A stretch of 64,000 bases of DNA from Pseudoxanthomonas koreensis_A (GTDB lineage: Bacteria > Pseudomonadota > Gammaproteobacteria > Xanthomonadales > Xanthomonadaceae): positions 1,612,001 through 1,676,000 of the forward strand of contig NZ_CP169056.1 in the NCBI RefSeq assembly GCF_041890415.1, written 5' to 3'. The number at the start of each line of letters is the position of its first letter. Position 1 is the first letter of the stretch. The notes under the pieces are model-generated. The model made no database searches. It was not told the DNA's origin and worked only from the letters and a program-made list of their open reading frames with translations. Shown piece after piece: positions 52,030 to 60,753 of this stretch. A program made the translations under genes and the position numbers.

Positions 52030-52740
52030 ATGACCCGCGCCATCCTCACCGACATCGAAGGCACCACCAGCAGCATCTCGTTCGTGCGCGACGTGCTGTT
52101 TCCCTACGCGCGCCGCGCCCTGCCCCGCTTCGTGGACGCGCACGCCCACGACCCGGAGGTGCGCCGCTGGCTGGACGCGGTTGCAGTGGAGGCCGGCGGC
52201 CTGTGCCAGGACGCGATGATCGTGGAGACGCTGCAGGGCTGGATCGACCAGGATCGCAAGCACACCGCGCTCAAGGCCCTGCAGGGCCTGGTGTGGGAGG
52301 CCGGCTACCGCAACGCCGACTTCACCGCGCCGATCTATCCCGACGCCGCCCAGACCCTGCACCGCTGGCACGCCCTGGGCCTGCCGCTGCACGTGTATTC
52401 GTCCGGATCGGTGCCGGCGCAGAAACTGTTCTTCGGCCACAGCGACGCCGGCGACCTCACCGCGCTGTTCACCGGCTGGTACGACACCGAAATGGGCGGC
52501 AAGCGCGAGGCCGACAGCTATGCCCGCATCGCCCAGGCAATGGGCGAGGCCCCGAACGCGATCCTGTTCCTGTCAGACGTGGTCGAGGAACTGGACGCGG
52601 CCCGCGCCGCCGGCCTCCACACCGTGCTGGTGGACCGCCGCGAGGACTACCCGCAACCCCGCCAGGGTGACGCCGCCCACGGCCACACCCGCGTGGCCAG
52701 CTTCCTGGACATCGAACTGCCGCTGCCGTCGCGCAGCTGA
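52030..52740 (+). CDS. mtnC: enolase-phosphatase E1
   Basis: 236 residues, HAD superfamily, converting the 1-phosphate intermediate to acireductone. The nucleophile motif is ILTDIEGTTSSISFV (Asp9), then VYSSGSVPAQKLFFGH (motif II) and ILFLSDVVEELDAARAAGL (motif IV). With mtnB and mtnD it forms mtnB-mtnD-mtnC; mtnA, mtnP and the final aminotransferase must be elsewhere. A strong bidirectional terminator follows. Confidence 0.95.
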   Translation: MTRAILTDIEGTTSSISFVRDVLFPYARRALPRFVDAHAHDPEVRRWLDAVAVEAGGLCQDAMIVETLQGWIDQDRKHTALKALQGLVWEAGYRNADFTAPIYPDAAQTLHRWHALGLPLHVYSSGSVPAQKLFFGHSDAGDLTALFTGWYDTEMGGKREADSYARIAQAMGEAPNAILFLSDVVEELDAARAAGLHTVLVDRREDYPQPRQGDAAHGHTRVASFLDIELPLPSRS

Positions 52741-52830
52741 GGTGTGTTGCGCGGCCCCTCGTGCTTGCCGTGAAAGGTGGCACCAGGGCAGCAACACTGT
52801 CCGGTACATCAGACCCGGGGACGCTGCCAC

Positions 52831-52861
52831 GCAAAAGGCCGGCACTGGGCCGGCCTTTTGC
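52831..52861. terminator. bidirectional Rho-independent terminator
   Basis: A perfect 13-bp stem GCAAAAGGCCGGC (52831-52843) with complement 52849-52861 and a 5-nt loop. A/T tracts on both sides serve mtnC on the plus strand and the convergent glycine-zipper gene on the minus strand. Confidence 0.85.
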
Positions 52862-52883
52862 GGGTCACGATGGCGTGCGCCGA

Positions 52884-53708
52884 CTACTGGCGCGTGGTGG
52901 ACTGCGGGACTTCCACCACCGCGGTGGAGGTGACGATCTTGCCGTCGACCACGGGCAGGCGGTCGCTCTCGGGCTTGTCGTCCAGGCGCAGGGTGCCGTC
53001 CTGGTCGTTGTAGCGGTAGGTCACCTGGTAGCCAACGACCTTGTCGGCGTTGCCCATCGCCACCCGGGTGCCGGGCTTGGAGGCCATGCGCATGGTGCCG
53101 GTGGTGCCATCGGCGTTGCGATAGGTGACGTTGTAGCCGGTCACCCGGGTCGATTCGGACACGGCGTGTTCGGTGTGGCACTGGCGCTCGGTGCGGGTCA
53201 CGACCTTGCCGCCGACATGGCGCTGGTCGGCCTTGTTGCCGATCACGCCGCCGGCGATCGCACCGGCCGCGGTGGCCGCCTTCTTGCCGCTGCCGCCGCC
53301 AACCTGGTTGCCGATCAGCCCGCCGATCACCGCGCCGGCCACGGTGCCGCCGACGTTGCCGTCCTTCTCCGGCAGGCGCTCCTGCACCACCACGTCCTCG
53401 CACACCTCGTGCGGCACGCTGGTCTGGGTGGTCTCGCGCACCGGCTCGGTACCGATCACGGTGGCGTAGACCTTTTCCTTTTCGGTCAGCGGCTCGACCT
53501 TGAGCACCTGCGCATACTCCAGGCCGGCGGTCTGCAGCAGGTCGTCCACGGCCGTATCGTCGCCGCGCTGCGCATCGGCCAGCGAGGCCTCGACCGGGGG
53601 TGCCTGCGGATCTGGCTGGCGATCACGGTTGTGCATGAATGCGGCGGTGGCGATGCCGCCGACCAGCAGGGCGCCGACCGCGATCAGCACGGTGGAAGCT
53701 TGCTTCAT
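52884..53708 (-). CDS. glycine-zipper 2TM domain envelope protein
   Basis: 274 residues. An N-terminal membrane anchor or signal (TVLIAVGALLVGGIATAAFM) starts the protein, and a glycine-zipper pair sits at about 115-155 (GGTVAGAVIGGLIGNQVGGGSGKKAATAAGAIAGG in register). Two similar cysteine/beta segments follow (VTGYNVTYRNADGTTGTMRM and VVGYQVTYRYNDQDGTLRLD, an internal duplication). ATG 53708 has AGGAG upstream. Such proteins (17-kDa antigen-like) sit in the inner or outer membrane; the function is unknown. Confidence 0.85.
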   Translation of the reverse strand: MKQASTVLIAVGALLVGGIATAAFMHNRDRQPDPQAPPVEASLADAQRGDDTAVDDLLQTAGLEYAQVLKVEPLTEKEKVYATVIGTEPVRETTQTSVPHEVCEDVVVQERLPEKDGNVGGTVAGAVIGGLIGNQVGGGSGKKAATAAGAIAGGVIGNKADQRHVGGKVVTRTERQCHTEHAVSESTRVTGYNVTYRNADGTTGTMRMASKPGTRVAMGNADKVVGYQVTYRYNDQDGTLRLDDKPESDRLPVVDGKIVTSTAVVEVPQSTTRQ

Positions 53709-53868
53709 GACTCGGACTCCTGGCAGGCGATTCCTGCGAATCGGATGCGGGCATTGCATCACGGACAAGCTGAACCGCAGCCGGAAGACAAGCGCGCGTG
53801 AACGCGCATCCACACCCGGCCCGGCGTGCTAGCTTCTTCACCATGCTCACCCTGGAACCGAGCCCGCC

Positions 53869-54102
53869 ATGACCAATCCGCTGACCCTGCCCTTCATGGA
53901 GTGGGCGCGCCGCCTGCGCTTCCCCACCCTGTTCAAGCTCACTGCGGCGGCGTTCGCCGTGAGCCTGCTGTGGCCGTTCGACCCGATCCCGTTCATCGAC
54001 GAGATCGTGCTTGGGCTGGGCACCCTGCTGCTGGCCAACTGGAAGCATCGCAAGCAGCCGCCGGCGCTGCCCGGACGGCCGCACGGCACGCCACCGCGCT
54101 GA
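53869..54102 (+). CDS. DUF6116-family small membrane protein
   Basis: 77 residues with one or two hydrophobic stretches (FPTLFKLTAAAFAVSLLWPFDPIPFIDEIVLGLGTLLLANW) and a basic Pro-rich tail. The LFPDPIPFIDE-type turn is typical of this short xanthomonad family. It lies 6 bp before the TatD-like gene and likely shares its mRNA. Function unknown. Confidence 0.75.
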   Translation: MTNPLTLPFMEWARRLRFPTLFKLTAAAFAVSLLWPFDPIPFIDEIVLGLGTLLLANWKHRKQPPALPGRPHGTPPR

Positions 54103-54108
54103 CGCGCG

Positions 54109-54897
54109 ATGGACCTGGTCGACAGCCACTGCCACCTGGACGCGGATGAGTTCGACCCGGACCGCGCGCAGGTGGTGCAGCGGGCGCGCGCGGCCGGCGT
54201 GCGCCGGCAGGTGGTGCCGGCGGTAACCGCGGCAAGCTGGCCCAGGCTGCGCCGGGTATGCATGGACGAGGAGGGGCTGTATCCGGCCTATGGGCTGCAC
54301 CCGCTGTTCCTGCCCGAGCACCGGCCTGCGCACCTTGAGGAACTGCACGCCTGGGTGCACCGCGAGCGGCCACTGGCCATCGGTGAATGCGGGCTGGATT
54401 TTTTCGTCCCCGGCCTGGACCAGGCAACCCAGGCCGGGTACTTCGACGCCCAGTTGCGCCTTGCGTGCGACACCGGCCTGCCGGTGATCGTGCATGCGCG
54501 CCGCGCGGTGGATGCGGTGATCGCCGCGATCAGGCGCATCGGCGCAGCGTCGGGCGCGCCTTCGGCACTGCGCGGGGTGGTGCACAGTTTTTCCGGCAGC
54601 CCGGAGCAGGCCGGCCAGTTGTGGAAGCTGGGTTTCCTCATCGGCCTGGGTGGCCCGGTGACCTACGCGCGCGCCCAGCGCCTGCACCGGCTGGTGGCCG
54701 GCATGCCGCTGGAGTACCTGTTGCTGGAAACCGACGCGCCGGACCAGCCCGATGCGCAGATCCGTGGCCAGCGCAACGAGCCGGCGCGGTTGCGCACCGT
54801 GCTGCAGGCTATCGCCGACCTGCGCGACCAGGCTCCGGCCGAGATCGCCGCGGCCACCACCGCCAATGCCGAACGCCTGTTCGCGCTGCCGCCGTGA
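54109..54897 (+). CDS. TatD-family metal-dependent hydrolase
   Basis: A 262-residue amidohydrolase-fold enzyme. DSHCHLD at the N-terminus gives the H-x-H pair; IGECGLDFF carries the Glu, VIVHARRA and VVHSFSGSPEQA the further His residues, and LLLETDAPDQPD the metal Asp. TatD proteins are 3'-5' exonucleases on damaged DNA, or deacylases; this member's substrate is not known. The GECGLDF start region is normal and nothing is missing. Confidence 0.92.
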   Translation: MDLVDSHCHLDADEFDPDRAQVVQRARAAGVRRQVVPAVTAASWPRLRRVCMDEEGLYPAYGLHPLFLPEHRPAHLEELHAWVHRERPLAIGECGLDFFVPGLDQATQAGYFDAQLRLACDTGLPVIVHARRAVDAVIAAIRRIGAASGAPSALRGVVHSFSGSPEQAGQLWKLGFLIGLGGPVTYARAQRLHRLVAGMPLEYLLLETDAPDQPDAQIRGQRNEPARLRTVLQAIADLRDQAPAEIAAATTANAERLFALPP

Positions 54898-54918
54898 CGC
54901 GCTGACGCCGCGTGCGGC

Positions 54919-56421
54919 TCAGGCCGGTACGGCCAGCACTTGCGCCACCACCTCGAACAGCCGGTGCATGTCCACCGGCTGCTGCAGGCGATGCAGCGGC
55001 ATCGATGCGGGCACCTGCGCCGGATCGAACGGCGTCTCCCGGTCCTCGATCACGATCGCCGGCCCGGCATAGCCGGACTCGTGCATGGTCGACAGCAGCG
55101 CGGCGGCCGGGAACATGGCGATGCCGCTGTCGACGATCACCAGGTCCGGCGCACCGGACTCGGCCCAGCGCCGCAGTGCGGCGGCGCCGTCGCCGGCCCG
55201 GTCCGGGACGTAACCCTGGCTGGCCAGCGCATTGCCGATCAACGACTGGCGCGCGGCCTCATGGAACACCAGCAGGATCCGCTGGCCATGGCCGGCGACC
55301 ACCGCCGGCAGGCCTTCGTCGGCCTCCTCCGCCAGCAACGGCAGCCACAGCACGAAGCGCGTGCCCTGCCCGGGCTGGCTGGACACCTCCATGCGCCCGC
55401 CCATGCCCGCCACGATCCGCTTGCACGACACCAGCCCCAGCCCGGTGCCATCGGCCTTGGTGGTGAAAAACGGGGTGAACAGCTGGCGCAGGATCTGCTC
55501 GTCCATGCCCTTGCCGGTGTCGGACACCTCCAGGCGCACCCCGCCATCGGCGGCCTCGGCGGCCAGTTCCAGCTGGCCACCGGAGGGCATGGCCTGGATG
55601 GCATTGAGCGACAGGTTGAGCAGGCACTGCTGCAGCTCGGTGTAATTGGCATCCAGTGACAGCTCCGGGTCGGGCAGGCGCACGTCCAGGCGCACTCCGG
55701 CCGGCATGCTGCCCTTGAGCAGCAACTGCACCGCATGGAACAGGTCGGCCGCGCGGAAGCGCTCGCTGGCGCGACGCGAGCCGCGCACGAACGACAACAT
55801 CGACTCGGCCATCTCGTGCCCGCGGCGGCCGCATTCGGCCACCACCGCGGCCAGCTGGTGCAGGCGCGGGTCATCGCTGCGCTGGGCGATCAGGTCCGGC
55901 ACGATCAGCAGCGGCTGCAGGATGTTGCGCAGGTCGTGGCTGAGCCCGGCGGCGAGCAGCGACATGCTCTCCAGGCGCTGGCTGCGCATCAGCTCGGCCT
56001 CCACCCGCTGGCGCTCGGCCTCGATCCGGGCCTCGCGCAGCGCGCGATCCACCGCCACCGGCAGGCGCGCGCTGCTGTGCTTGAGGATGTAGTCGTTGGC
56101 GCCCTCGCGCAGCGCCGCCACCGCCACCTCCTCGCCCATCGTGCCGGACACGAAGATGAAGGGCAGCATCGGCGAGTGGGCCCGCACGATGGCCAGCGCA
56201 TCATGCCCGGAGAACCCGGGCATGCTCAGGTCGGACAGGACGATGTCCGGCACGAAGGAATCCAGGGCCGCGCGCAGGCCGGCCGCATCGTCCACGCACA
56301 GGTACTCGGCACGCAGGTGCGCGTCTTCCAGCTGCATCTGGATCAGTTCGGCGTCCTCGGCCGAGTCCTCCACGAACAACACCCGCACCGGCGCGTCGCG
56401 GCTGATGGCATACAGCGGCAC
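54919..56421 (-). CDS. hybrid histidine kinase: REC - HisKA/HATPase - degenerate REC
   Basis: A 500-residue soluble protein. An N-terminal receiver has Asp64 (IVLSDLSMPGFSG). It is followed by a coiled linker and a HisKA domain with His162 (LAAGLSHDLRNILQP), then the HATPase with N box (LLNLSLNAIQA) and G boxes (SDTGKGMDEQ, GTGLGL). A C-terminal receiver-like domain (380-500) keeps Asp431, but its acidic pair is replaced (LVFHE) and the usual Lys is absent, so it is probably not phosphorylated. It is third in an operon with a membrane kinase and a stand-alone regulator, 3 bp after the latter, which suggests a phosphorelay. Confidence 0.9.
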   Translation of the reverse strand: MPLYAISRDAPVRVLFVEDSAEDAELIQMQLEDAHLRAEYLCVDDAAGLRAALDSFVPDIVLSDLSMPGFSGHDALAIVRAHSPMLPFIFVSGTMGEEVAVAALREGANDYILKHSSARLPVAVDRALREARIEAERQRVEAELMRSQRLESMSLLAAGLSHDLRNILQPLLIVPDLIAQRSDDPRLHQLAAVVAECGRRGHEMAESMLSFVRGSRRASERFRAADLFHAVQLLLKGSMPAGVRLDVRLPDPELSLDANYTELQQCLLNLSLNAIQAMPSGGQLELAAEAADGGVRLEVSDTGKGMDEQILRQLFTPFFTTKADGTGLGLVSCKRIVAGMGGRMEVSSQPGQGTRFVLWLPLLAEEADEGLPAVVAGHGQRILLVFHEAARQSLIGNALASQGYVPDRAGDGAAALRRWAESGAPDLVIVDSGIAMFPAAALLSTMHESGYAGPAIVIEDRETPFDPAQVPASMPLHRLQQPVDMHRLFEVVAQVLAVPA

Positions 56422-56424
56422 GGG

Positions 56425-56868
56425 TCAGCCCTCGCCCTCGGCCGTGGTGTTGATCACGGCCCAGAACTTGCCCAGGGTCTTCACCGCGGCGAAGAACTGG
56501 TCCACGTCCACCGGCTTGACCACGTAGGCGTTCACGCCCAGGTCCCAGCTCCGGGCCAGGTCGCTCTCCTCGCGCGAGGAGGAAAGGATCACCACCGGCA
56601 GGCGCCGCAGGCGATCGTGCGCACGGATCCGGCGCAGCACTTCCAGCCCGTCCATGCGCGGCATCTTGATGTCCAGCAGCATGACCGCCGGATCCTCGTC
56701 GCCACGGCCGGCGAAGCGGCCCTTGCGCTCCAGGTACTCGATGGCTTCCACGCCGTCCTCGACATGGACGATGGGATTGGCCAGGTTGGCCTCGCGCAGC
56801 GCGTCGATGGCCATTTCGGCATCGGCCGGGCTGTCCTCGACCAGCAGGATCGTGCGGATGGCGCTCAT
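56425..56868 (-). CDS. single-domain response regulator (Rcp1-like)
   Basis: 147 residues, receiver only: LLVEDSPADAEM (Glu11-Asp12 pocket), phosphoacceptor Asp66 in VMLLDIKMPRMDG, ILSSSREESD and Lys in YVVKPVD. The insert ERKGRFAGRGDEDP before the Asp strand is typical of Rcp1-type regulators that pair with phytochrome-like or CHASE kinases. The ATG overlaps the kinase stop (ATGA). Confidence 0.9.
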   Translation of the reverse strand: MSAIRTILLVEDSPADAEMAIDALREANLANPIVHVEDGVEAIEYLERKGRFAGRGDEDPAVMLLDIKMPRMDGLEVLRRIRAHDRLRRLPVVILSSSREESDLARSWDLGVNAYVVKPVDVDQFFAAVKTLGKFWAVINTTAEGEG

Positions 56869-58691
56869 GCGTTGGTGGTTCCTTGTGGGGTGACGGAATC
56901 CTGCCCCGATGGCAGGACGAAATGGAAGGTGGCACCGCGGTCGGGCTCGGCCTCGGCCCAGATGCGGCCGCCGTGGCGGCTCAGGACCCGGCGCACGCTG
57001 GCCAGGCCGATGCCGGTGCCCGGGTACTCGCTGGCCTTGTGCAGCCGCTGGAACACGCCGAACAGGCTGCCGGCGTATTCCATGTCGAAGCCCACGCCGT
57101 TGTCGCGGACGCGGAAATGGTGGCCACCGTCGGCGGCCGGTTCGTACTCGACCTCGATGACCGCCCGCTCGCGCTGGGCCGAGTACTTGACCGCATTGCC
57201 AAGCAGGTTGAGCCAGAGCTGGCGCATCATGTTCTCGTCGGCGATCACCACGGGCAGCGGCGCCAGGCGCCACTCCACCCGATGCGACGGCTGGTCCAGG
57301 TCGGCCGCGTCGGCCGCCAGGTTGGCATCCAGCACCGCGCGGGTCTCCTCGGCCAGCGATTGCATGTCCACCGGCTGCAGTTTCAGCGCGCTGCGGCCCA
57401 GGCGCGAATACACCAGCAGGTCGTCGATCAGGCTGGACATCCGCCGCGCGGAGTTGCCGATCACTCCCAGGTAGTGCCTGGCCTTTTCGTCGACCCCCTC
57501 GCCCAGATGCCGCGACAGCTTGTCGGCGAATCCTGCCACATGGCGCAGCGGCGCACGCAGGTCGTGCGAGACCGAATAACTGAACGCTTCAAGCTCCCGG
57601 TTGACCTCAGAGACCTGTTCGACCTTGCCCTCCAGCTGGCGGTTGAGGTCGGCGATGCGTTGCTGCGCCGCCTTCTGCGCACTGATGTCGCTGACCGTCA
57701 CCAGCACCACGTCGTCGTCGCGGTCGGGCAACTGCATGCGCCGGGCGTTGACCAGCATGGTCCGGGTCTGCCCGTCCATGGTGACCTGGGCATGCTCGAA
57801 GTCCCACAGCTCGCGGTCGCGGACCAGCACGTCGGACAGGCGCTGGCGGATCACCGGGTCGGCCCAGGCACCGTCGCCCACGTCTTCGAGCCGCTCGTGG
57901 CGCTCGTCTTCACCGTCGGCATACAGCTCGGAGAACGCGGTGTTGTGCATCAGCACGCGCAACTGCCCGTCCAGCAGGACGATGGGCTCGCGCACCGTCT
58001 GCAGCACCGCCAGCGCGCGCGCACTGGCGCGCCGCAATTCGATTTCGGAACTGGTCTGGCGTCGCTCGGAGCGTTGCAGCAGCCACACCATGATGCCGGC
58101 CAGGACCAGCTGCCCGCCCAGCGCCAGCAGGCTGACCCAGCGCACGCGCAGACGCTGCACCTCGGCGTAGTCGGCGCGTTCGGCCATCAGCGCCTGCTCG
58201 GTCTGGGCGAACTGGAGGAACAGGTCGCGCACCTGGTAGCGCCCGTACATCTCGTCCACCAGGGCCGCATAATCGGCCGGCGCGACGCCCCCCTCCAGTT
58301 CCCGCATGATCTCGATGCGGCGGGCAATGACCACCTGCATGCGGCCGACCAGGCGCTGCTGGTTGGGATTGTCCCGGGTGAGGTCGACCAGGCGCTCCAG
58401 GGAAGGCTCCAGCGCACCGAGCGTGAGGTCCAGGCGCTCGCGCAGGTAGGGCCCGCCGCTGCCGGCACCCAGGGCGATGGCCAATGCCTCGCCCTCCCGG
58501 ATCGTCGCCTGCAGGCGCTGCGCTTCTGCCTCCACGCGCAGGGTGTGGGCCACCCAGGCATCCGCACCACGGCTGTACTCGGTCCACTGGCGCACCAGCA
58601 GGAACGGCACCAGCAGGATCAGCACCAGCACCGACAGCAGGATCGGCAACCGCCAGCGCGGGAAGGAGCGTTCGAGCAGGCTTTCAGGCAT
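56865..58691 (-). CDS. membrane sensor histidine kinase (CHASE3-like sensor, PAS)
   Basis: 608 residues. It has TM1 (about 14-33), a helical periplasmic sensor of about 150 residues resembling CHASE3, TM2 (about 187-205), a PAS domain (225-340), coiled coil, HisKA with His376 (FSYSVSHDLRAPLRH) and HATPase (LLGNAVKYSA, DNGVGFDME, GTGIGLASVRRV). The signal is unknown. It heads the three-gene operon and overlaps the regulator by 4 nt; a good promoter lies 50-80 bp upstream. Confidence 0.92.
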   Translation of the reverse strand: MPESLLERSFPRWRLPILLSVLVLILLVPFLLVRQWTEYSRGADAWVAHTLRVEAEAQRLQATIREGEALAIALGAGSGGPYLRERLDLTLGALEPSLERLVDLTRDNPNQQRLVGRMQVVIARRIEIMRELEGGVAPADYAALVDEMYGRYQVRDLFLQFAQTEQALMAERADYAEVQRLRVRWVSLLALGGQLVLAGIMVWLLQRSERRQTSSEIELRRASARALAVLQTVREPIVLLDGQLRVLMHNTAFSELYADGEDERHERLEDVGDGAWADPVIRQRLSDVLVRDRELWDFEHAQVTMDGQTRTMLVNARRMQLPDRDDDVVLVTVSDISAQKAAQQRIADLNRQLEGKVEQVSEVNRELEAFSYSVSHDLRAPLRHVAGFADKLSRHLGEGVDEKARHYLGVIGNSARRMSSLIDDLLVYSRLGRSALKLQPVDMQSLAEETRAVLDANLAADAADLDQPSHRVEWRLAPLPVVIADENMMRQLWLNLLGNAVKYSAQRERAVIEVEYEPAADGGHHFRVRDNGVGFDMEYAGSLFGVFQRLHKASEYPGTGIGLASVRRVLSRHGGRIWAEAEPDRGATFHFVLPSGQDSVTPQGTTNA

Positions 58692-58744
58692 GCGTCTGGA
58701 CCCTCGTTGCGGTGAGGACGCAGGCCCGCGCCCAACCGTGCAGG

Positions 58745-58773
58745 ATGATGCCGGTAAAGTGGCACCCTGTTAA
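58745..58773 (-). promoter_or_regulatory. sigma-70 promoter of the sensor-kinase operon
   Basis: On the minus strand TTAACA (58773-58768) and CATCAT (58750-58745) are separated by 17 bp, predicting a start near 58738, about 47 nt before the kinase ATG. Confidence 0.5.
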
Positions 58774-58801
58774 GTGCAGCGCACGCGATGCCCGGACACG
58801 A

Positions 58802-58829
58802 CAAAGGCCGGTGCTGGCACCGGCCTTTG
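58802..58829 (-). terminator. terminator after tRNA-Val
   Basis: A 13-bp perfect stem, CAAAGGCCGGTGC (58802-58814) with complement 58817-58829. On the minus strand it ends with TTTG, 12 bp beyond the tRNA 3' end. Confidence 0.7.
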
Positions 58830-58840
58830 CGTGGAATCCA

Positions 58841-58915
58841 TGGTGGGCGGTGCAGGGATCGAACCTGCGACCCTTGCCGTGTGAAGGCAATGCTCTACCG
58901 CTGAGCTAACCGCCC
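58841..58915 (-). tRNA. tRNA-Val(CAC)
   Basis: 75 nt with encoded CCA. Acceptor GGGCGGT pairs with ACCGCCC. The anticodon stem TTGCC/GGCAA encloses loop TTCACAC, giving anticodon CAC (Val, codon GUG). The T-loop GGTTCGATCC is standard. Confidence 0.97.
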
Positions 58916-59009
58916 GAGCCACACCTGCCGGTGCGGGCTGCGAATGGTAATGGGGCGTGAGGACGCGGTCAACGGCGGCGCGGGTCCGGCATGCTCCGGG
59001 GGGCCGCCC

Positions 59010-60647
59010 TCAGCTGCACTTGCTGCGGCGCAGGGCGTCCACCCGCGCCGGCGGGCTGAACGCATCGGAGCGGGCCTCGGCCCAGAAATCGCGGAACACG
59101 GCATGGTCGGGAATGCCACGCAGCAGTTCGCCCGGGCGCAGGTAGCGGTACAGCGCGGCCAGCGAACGGATCTCCACCGGCGACACCCGACGCAGGATGT
59201 GTTCGGGCCCCAGTTCCGACGGATGCTCCAGCCCGGCCGCGCACAGCAGGTCGCGCAGCGCGCGCAGGGTGTTGTCGTGGAACTGGTGCACCCGGGTGGC
59301 CTTGTCGGCCGGGTCCAGGTGCTTCCAGCGGCGCGGATCCTGGGTGGCGATGCCGGTGGGGCAGCGGTCGGTGTGGCAACTGAGCGCCTGGATGCAACCC
59401 AGCGCGAACATGAAGCCGCGCCCGGCGTTGCACCAGTCCGCGCCCATGGCCAGCGTGCGGGCGATGTCGAAGGCGCTGGTGATCTTGCCGGCCGCCGCCA
59501 CCCGCACCCGGTCGCGCAGGTCCAGCCCGACCAGGGTGTTGTGCACCAGCAGCAGCGCCTCGTGCATCGGCAGCCCGATGTGGTCCATGAACTCGGCTGG
59601 GGCCGCGCCGGTGCCGCCCTCGGCGCCATCGACGACGATGAAATCCGGCAGCAGTTCCGGTGCCTGCCCGGCCGCCTCGCTCATCGCCTTGGCGATGCCG
59701 AACCATTCCCAGGGATGGCCGATGGCCAGCTTGAAGCCCACCGGCTTGCCGCCCGACAGCGCACGCAGCCTGGCCACGAAACGCAGCAGGCCAAGCGGGG
59801 TGTCGAACACCGAGTGCCGCGCCGGCGAGACGCAATCCAGGCCCATCGCCACGCCGCGGGTGGCCGCGATCTCGGCACTGACCTTGGCGGCCGGCAGCAC
59901 CCCGCCGTGCCCGGGCTTGGCGCCCTGGGACAGCTTGATCTCGATCATCTTCACCTGCGGGCGGGTGGCCTGGGCGGCGAAGCGCGCCTCGTCGAAGCGC
60001 CCGTCGGCATCGCGACAGCCGAAGTAGCCCGAGCCGATTTCCCAGACCAGGTCGCCGCCATGTTCCATGTGGTACGCGGAAATCGAACCCTCGCCAGTGT
60101 CGTGGTAGAAGCCGCCGCGACGCGCGCCTTCGTTGAGCGCACGCACGGCGTTGGCCGACAGCGAACCGAAACTCATCGCCGAGATGTTGAACACGCTGGC
60201 CGCATAGGGCTGGGCGGTACCGGCGCCGACCACCACCCTGAAGTCATGGCTGTCCACCTCGGTTGGCGCAAGCGAATGGTTGATCCATTCGTAGTCCACC
60301 GCGTAGATGTCCTGCAGCGTGCCGAACGGGACCACATCCATCACGCCCTTGGCGCGGCGGTACACCAGCGAGCGCTGCTGGCGCGAGAACGGGGCCTCGG
60401 CGGTGTCGCTTTCGATGAAGTACTGGCGTACTTCCGGGCCCACCGATTCCAGCCCGTAACGGAAATGCGCCAGGATCGGATAGTTGCGCCGCAAGGTGCT
60501 GCGCCGCTGCAACATGTCCCACGTTCCCACGACCACCAGCGCGCCGGCCACCGCAGCGAGCCAGCCCCACTGCGGCCAGCGGCCGGCCAGCAGCAGCGAA
60601 CAGGCCAGCACCAGCCAGCTGGCAACGTAGGCGAGGTAACGGCTCAT
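59010..60647 (-). CDS. FMN-binding glutamate synthase-family protein (GltB2-like), membrane-anchored
   Basis: 545 residues. Two hydrophobic segments at the N-terminus (about 5-41) anchor it. The rest is the glutamate synthase FMN/alpha-barrel domain: SAMSFGSLSANAVRALNEGARRG, GGDLVWEIGSGYFG, EIKLSQGAKPGHGGVLP, VVDGAEGGTGAAPAEFMDHIG and a cysteine cluster ALSCHTDRCPTGIATQDP that may bind an iron-sulfur centre. There is no amidotransferase domain, so it is not a full GOGAT; the physiological reaction is undetermined. ATG 60647 has GGGAGGA. Confidence 0.9.
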   Translation of the reverse strand: MSRYLAYVASWLVLACSLLLAGRWPQWGWLAAVAGALVVVGTWDMLQRRSTLRRNYPILAHFRYGLESVGPEVRQYFIESDTAEAPFSRQQRSLVYRRAKGVMDVVPFGTLQDIYAVDYEWINHSLAPTEVDSHDFRVVVGAGTAQPYAASVFNISAMSFGSLSANAVRALNEGARRGGFYHDTGEGSISAYHMEHGGDLVWEIGSGYFGCRDADGRFDEARFAAQATRPQVKMIEIKLSQGAKPGHGGVLPAAKVSAEIAATRGVAMGLDCVSPARHSVFDTPLGLLRFVARLRALSGGKPVGFKLAIGHPWEWFGIAKAMSEAAGQAPELLPDFIVVDGAEGGTGAAPAEFMDHIGLPMHEALLLVHNTLVGLDLRDRVRVAAAGKITSAFDIARTLAMGADWCNAGRGFMFALGCIQALSCHTDRCPTGIATQDPRRWKHLDPADKATRVHQFHDNTLRALRDLLCAAGLEHPSELGPEHILRRVSPVEIRSLAALYRYLRPGELLRGIPDHAVFRDFWAEARSDAFSPPARVDALRRSKCS

Positions 60648-60753
60648 GGATCCTCCCGGACCAGGTATGCCGGGCAGTCTAGCCGGGGTCGGGGCACCGG
60701 CTTCCGGCCGCGCTGCCGGCAGGCCATGCCGGAGTGCGGGAAACGCGCTGGGT

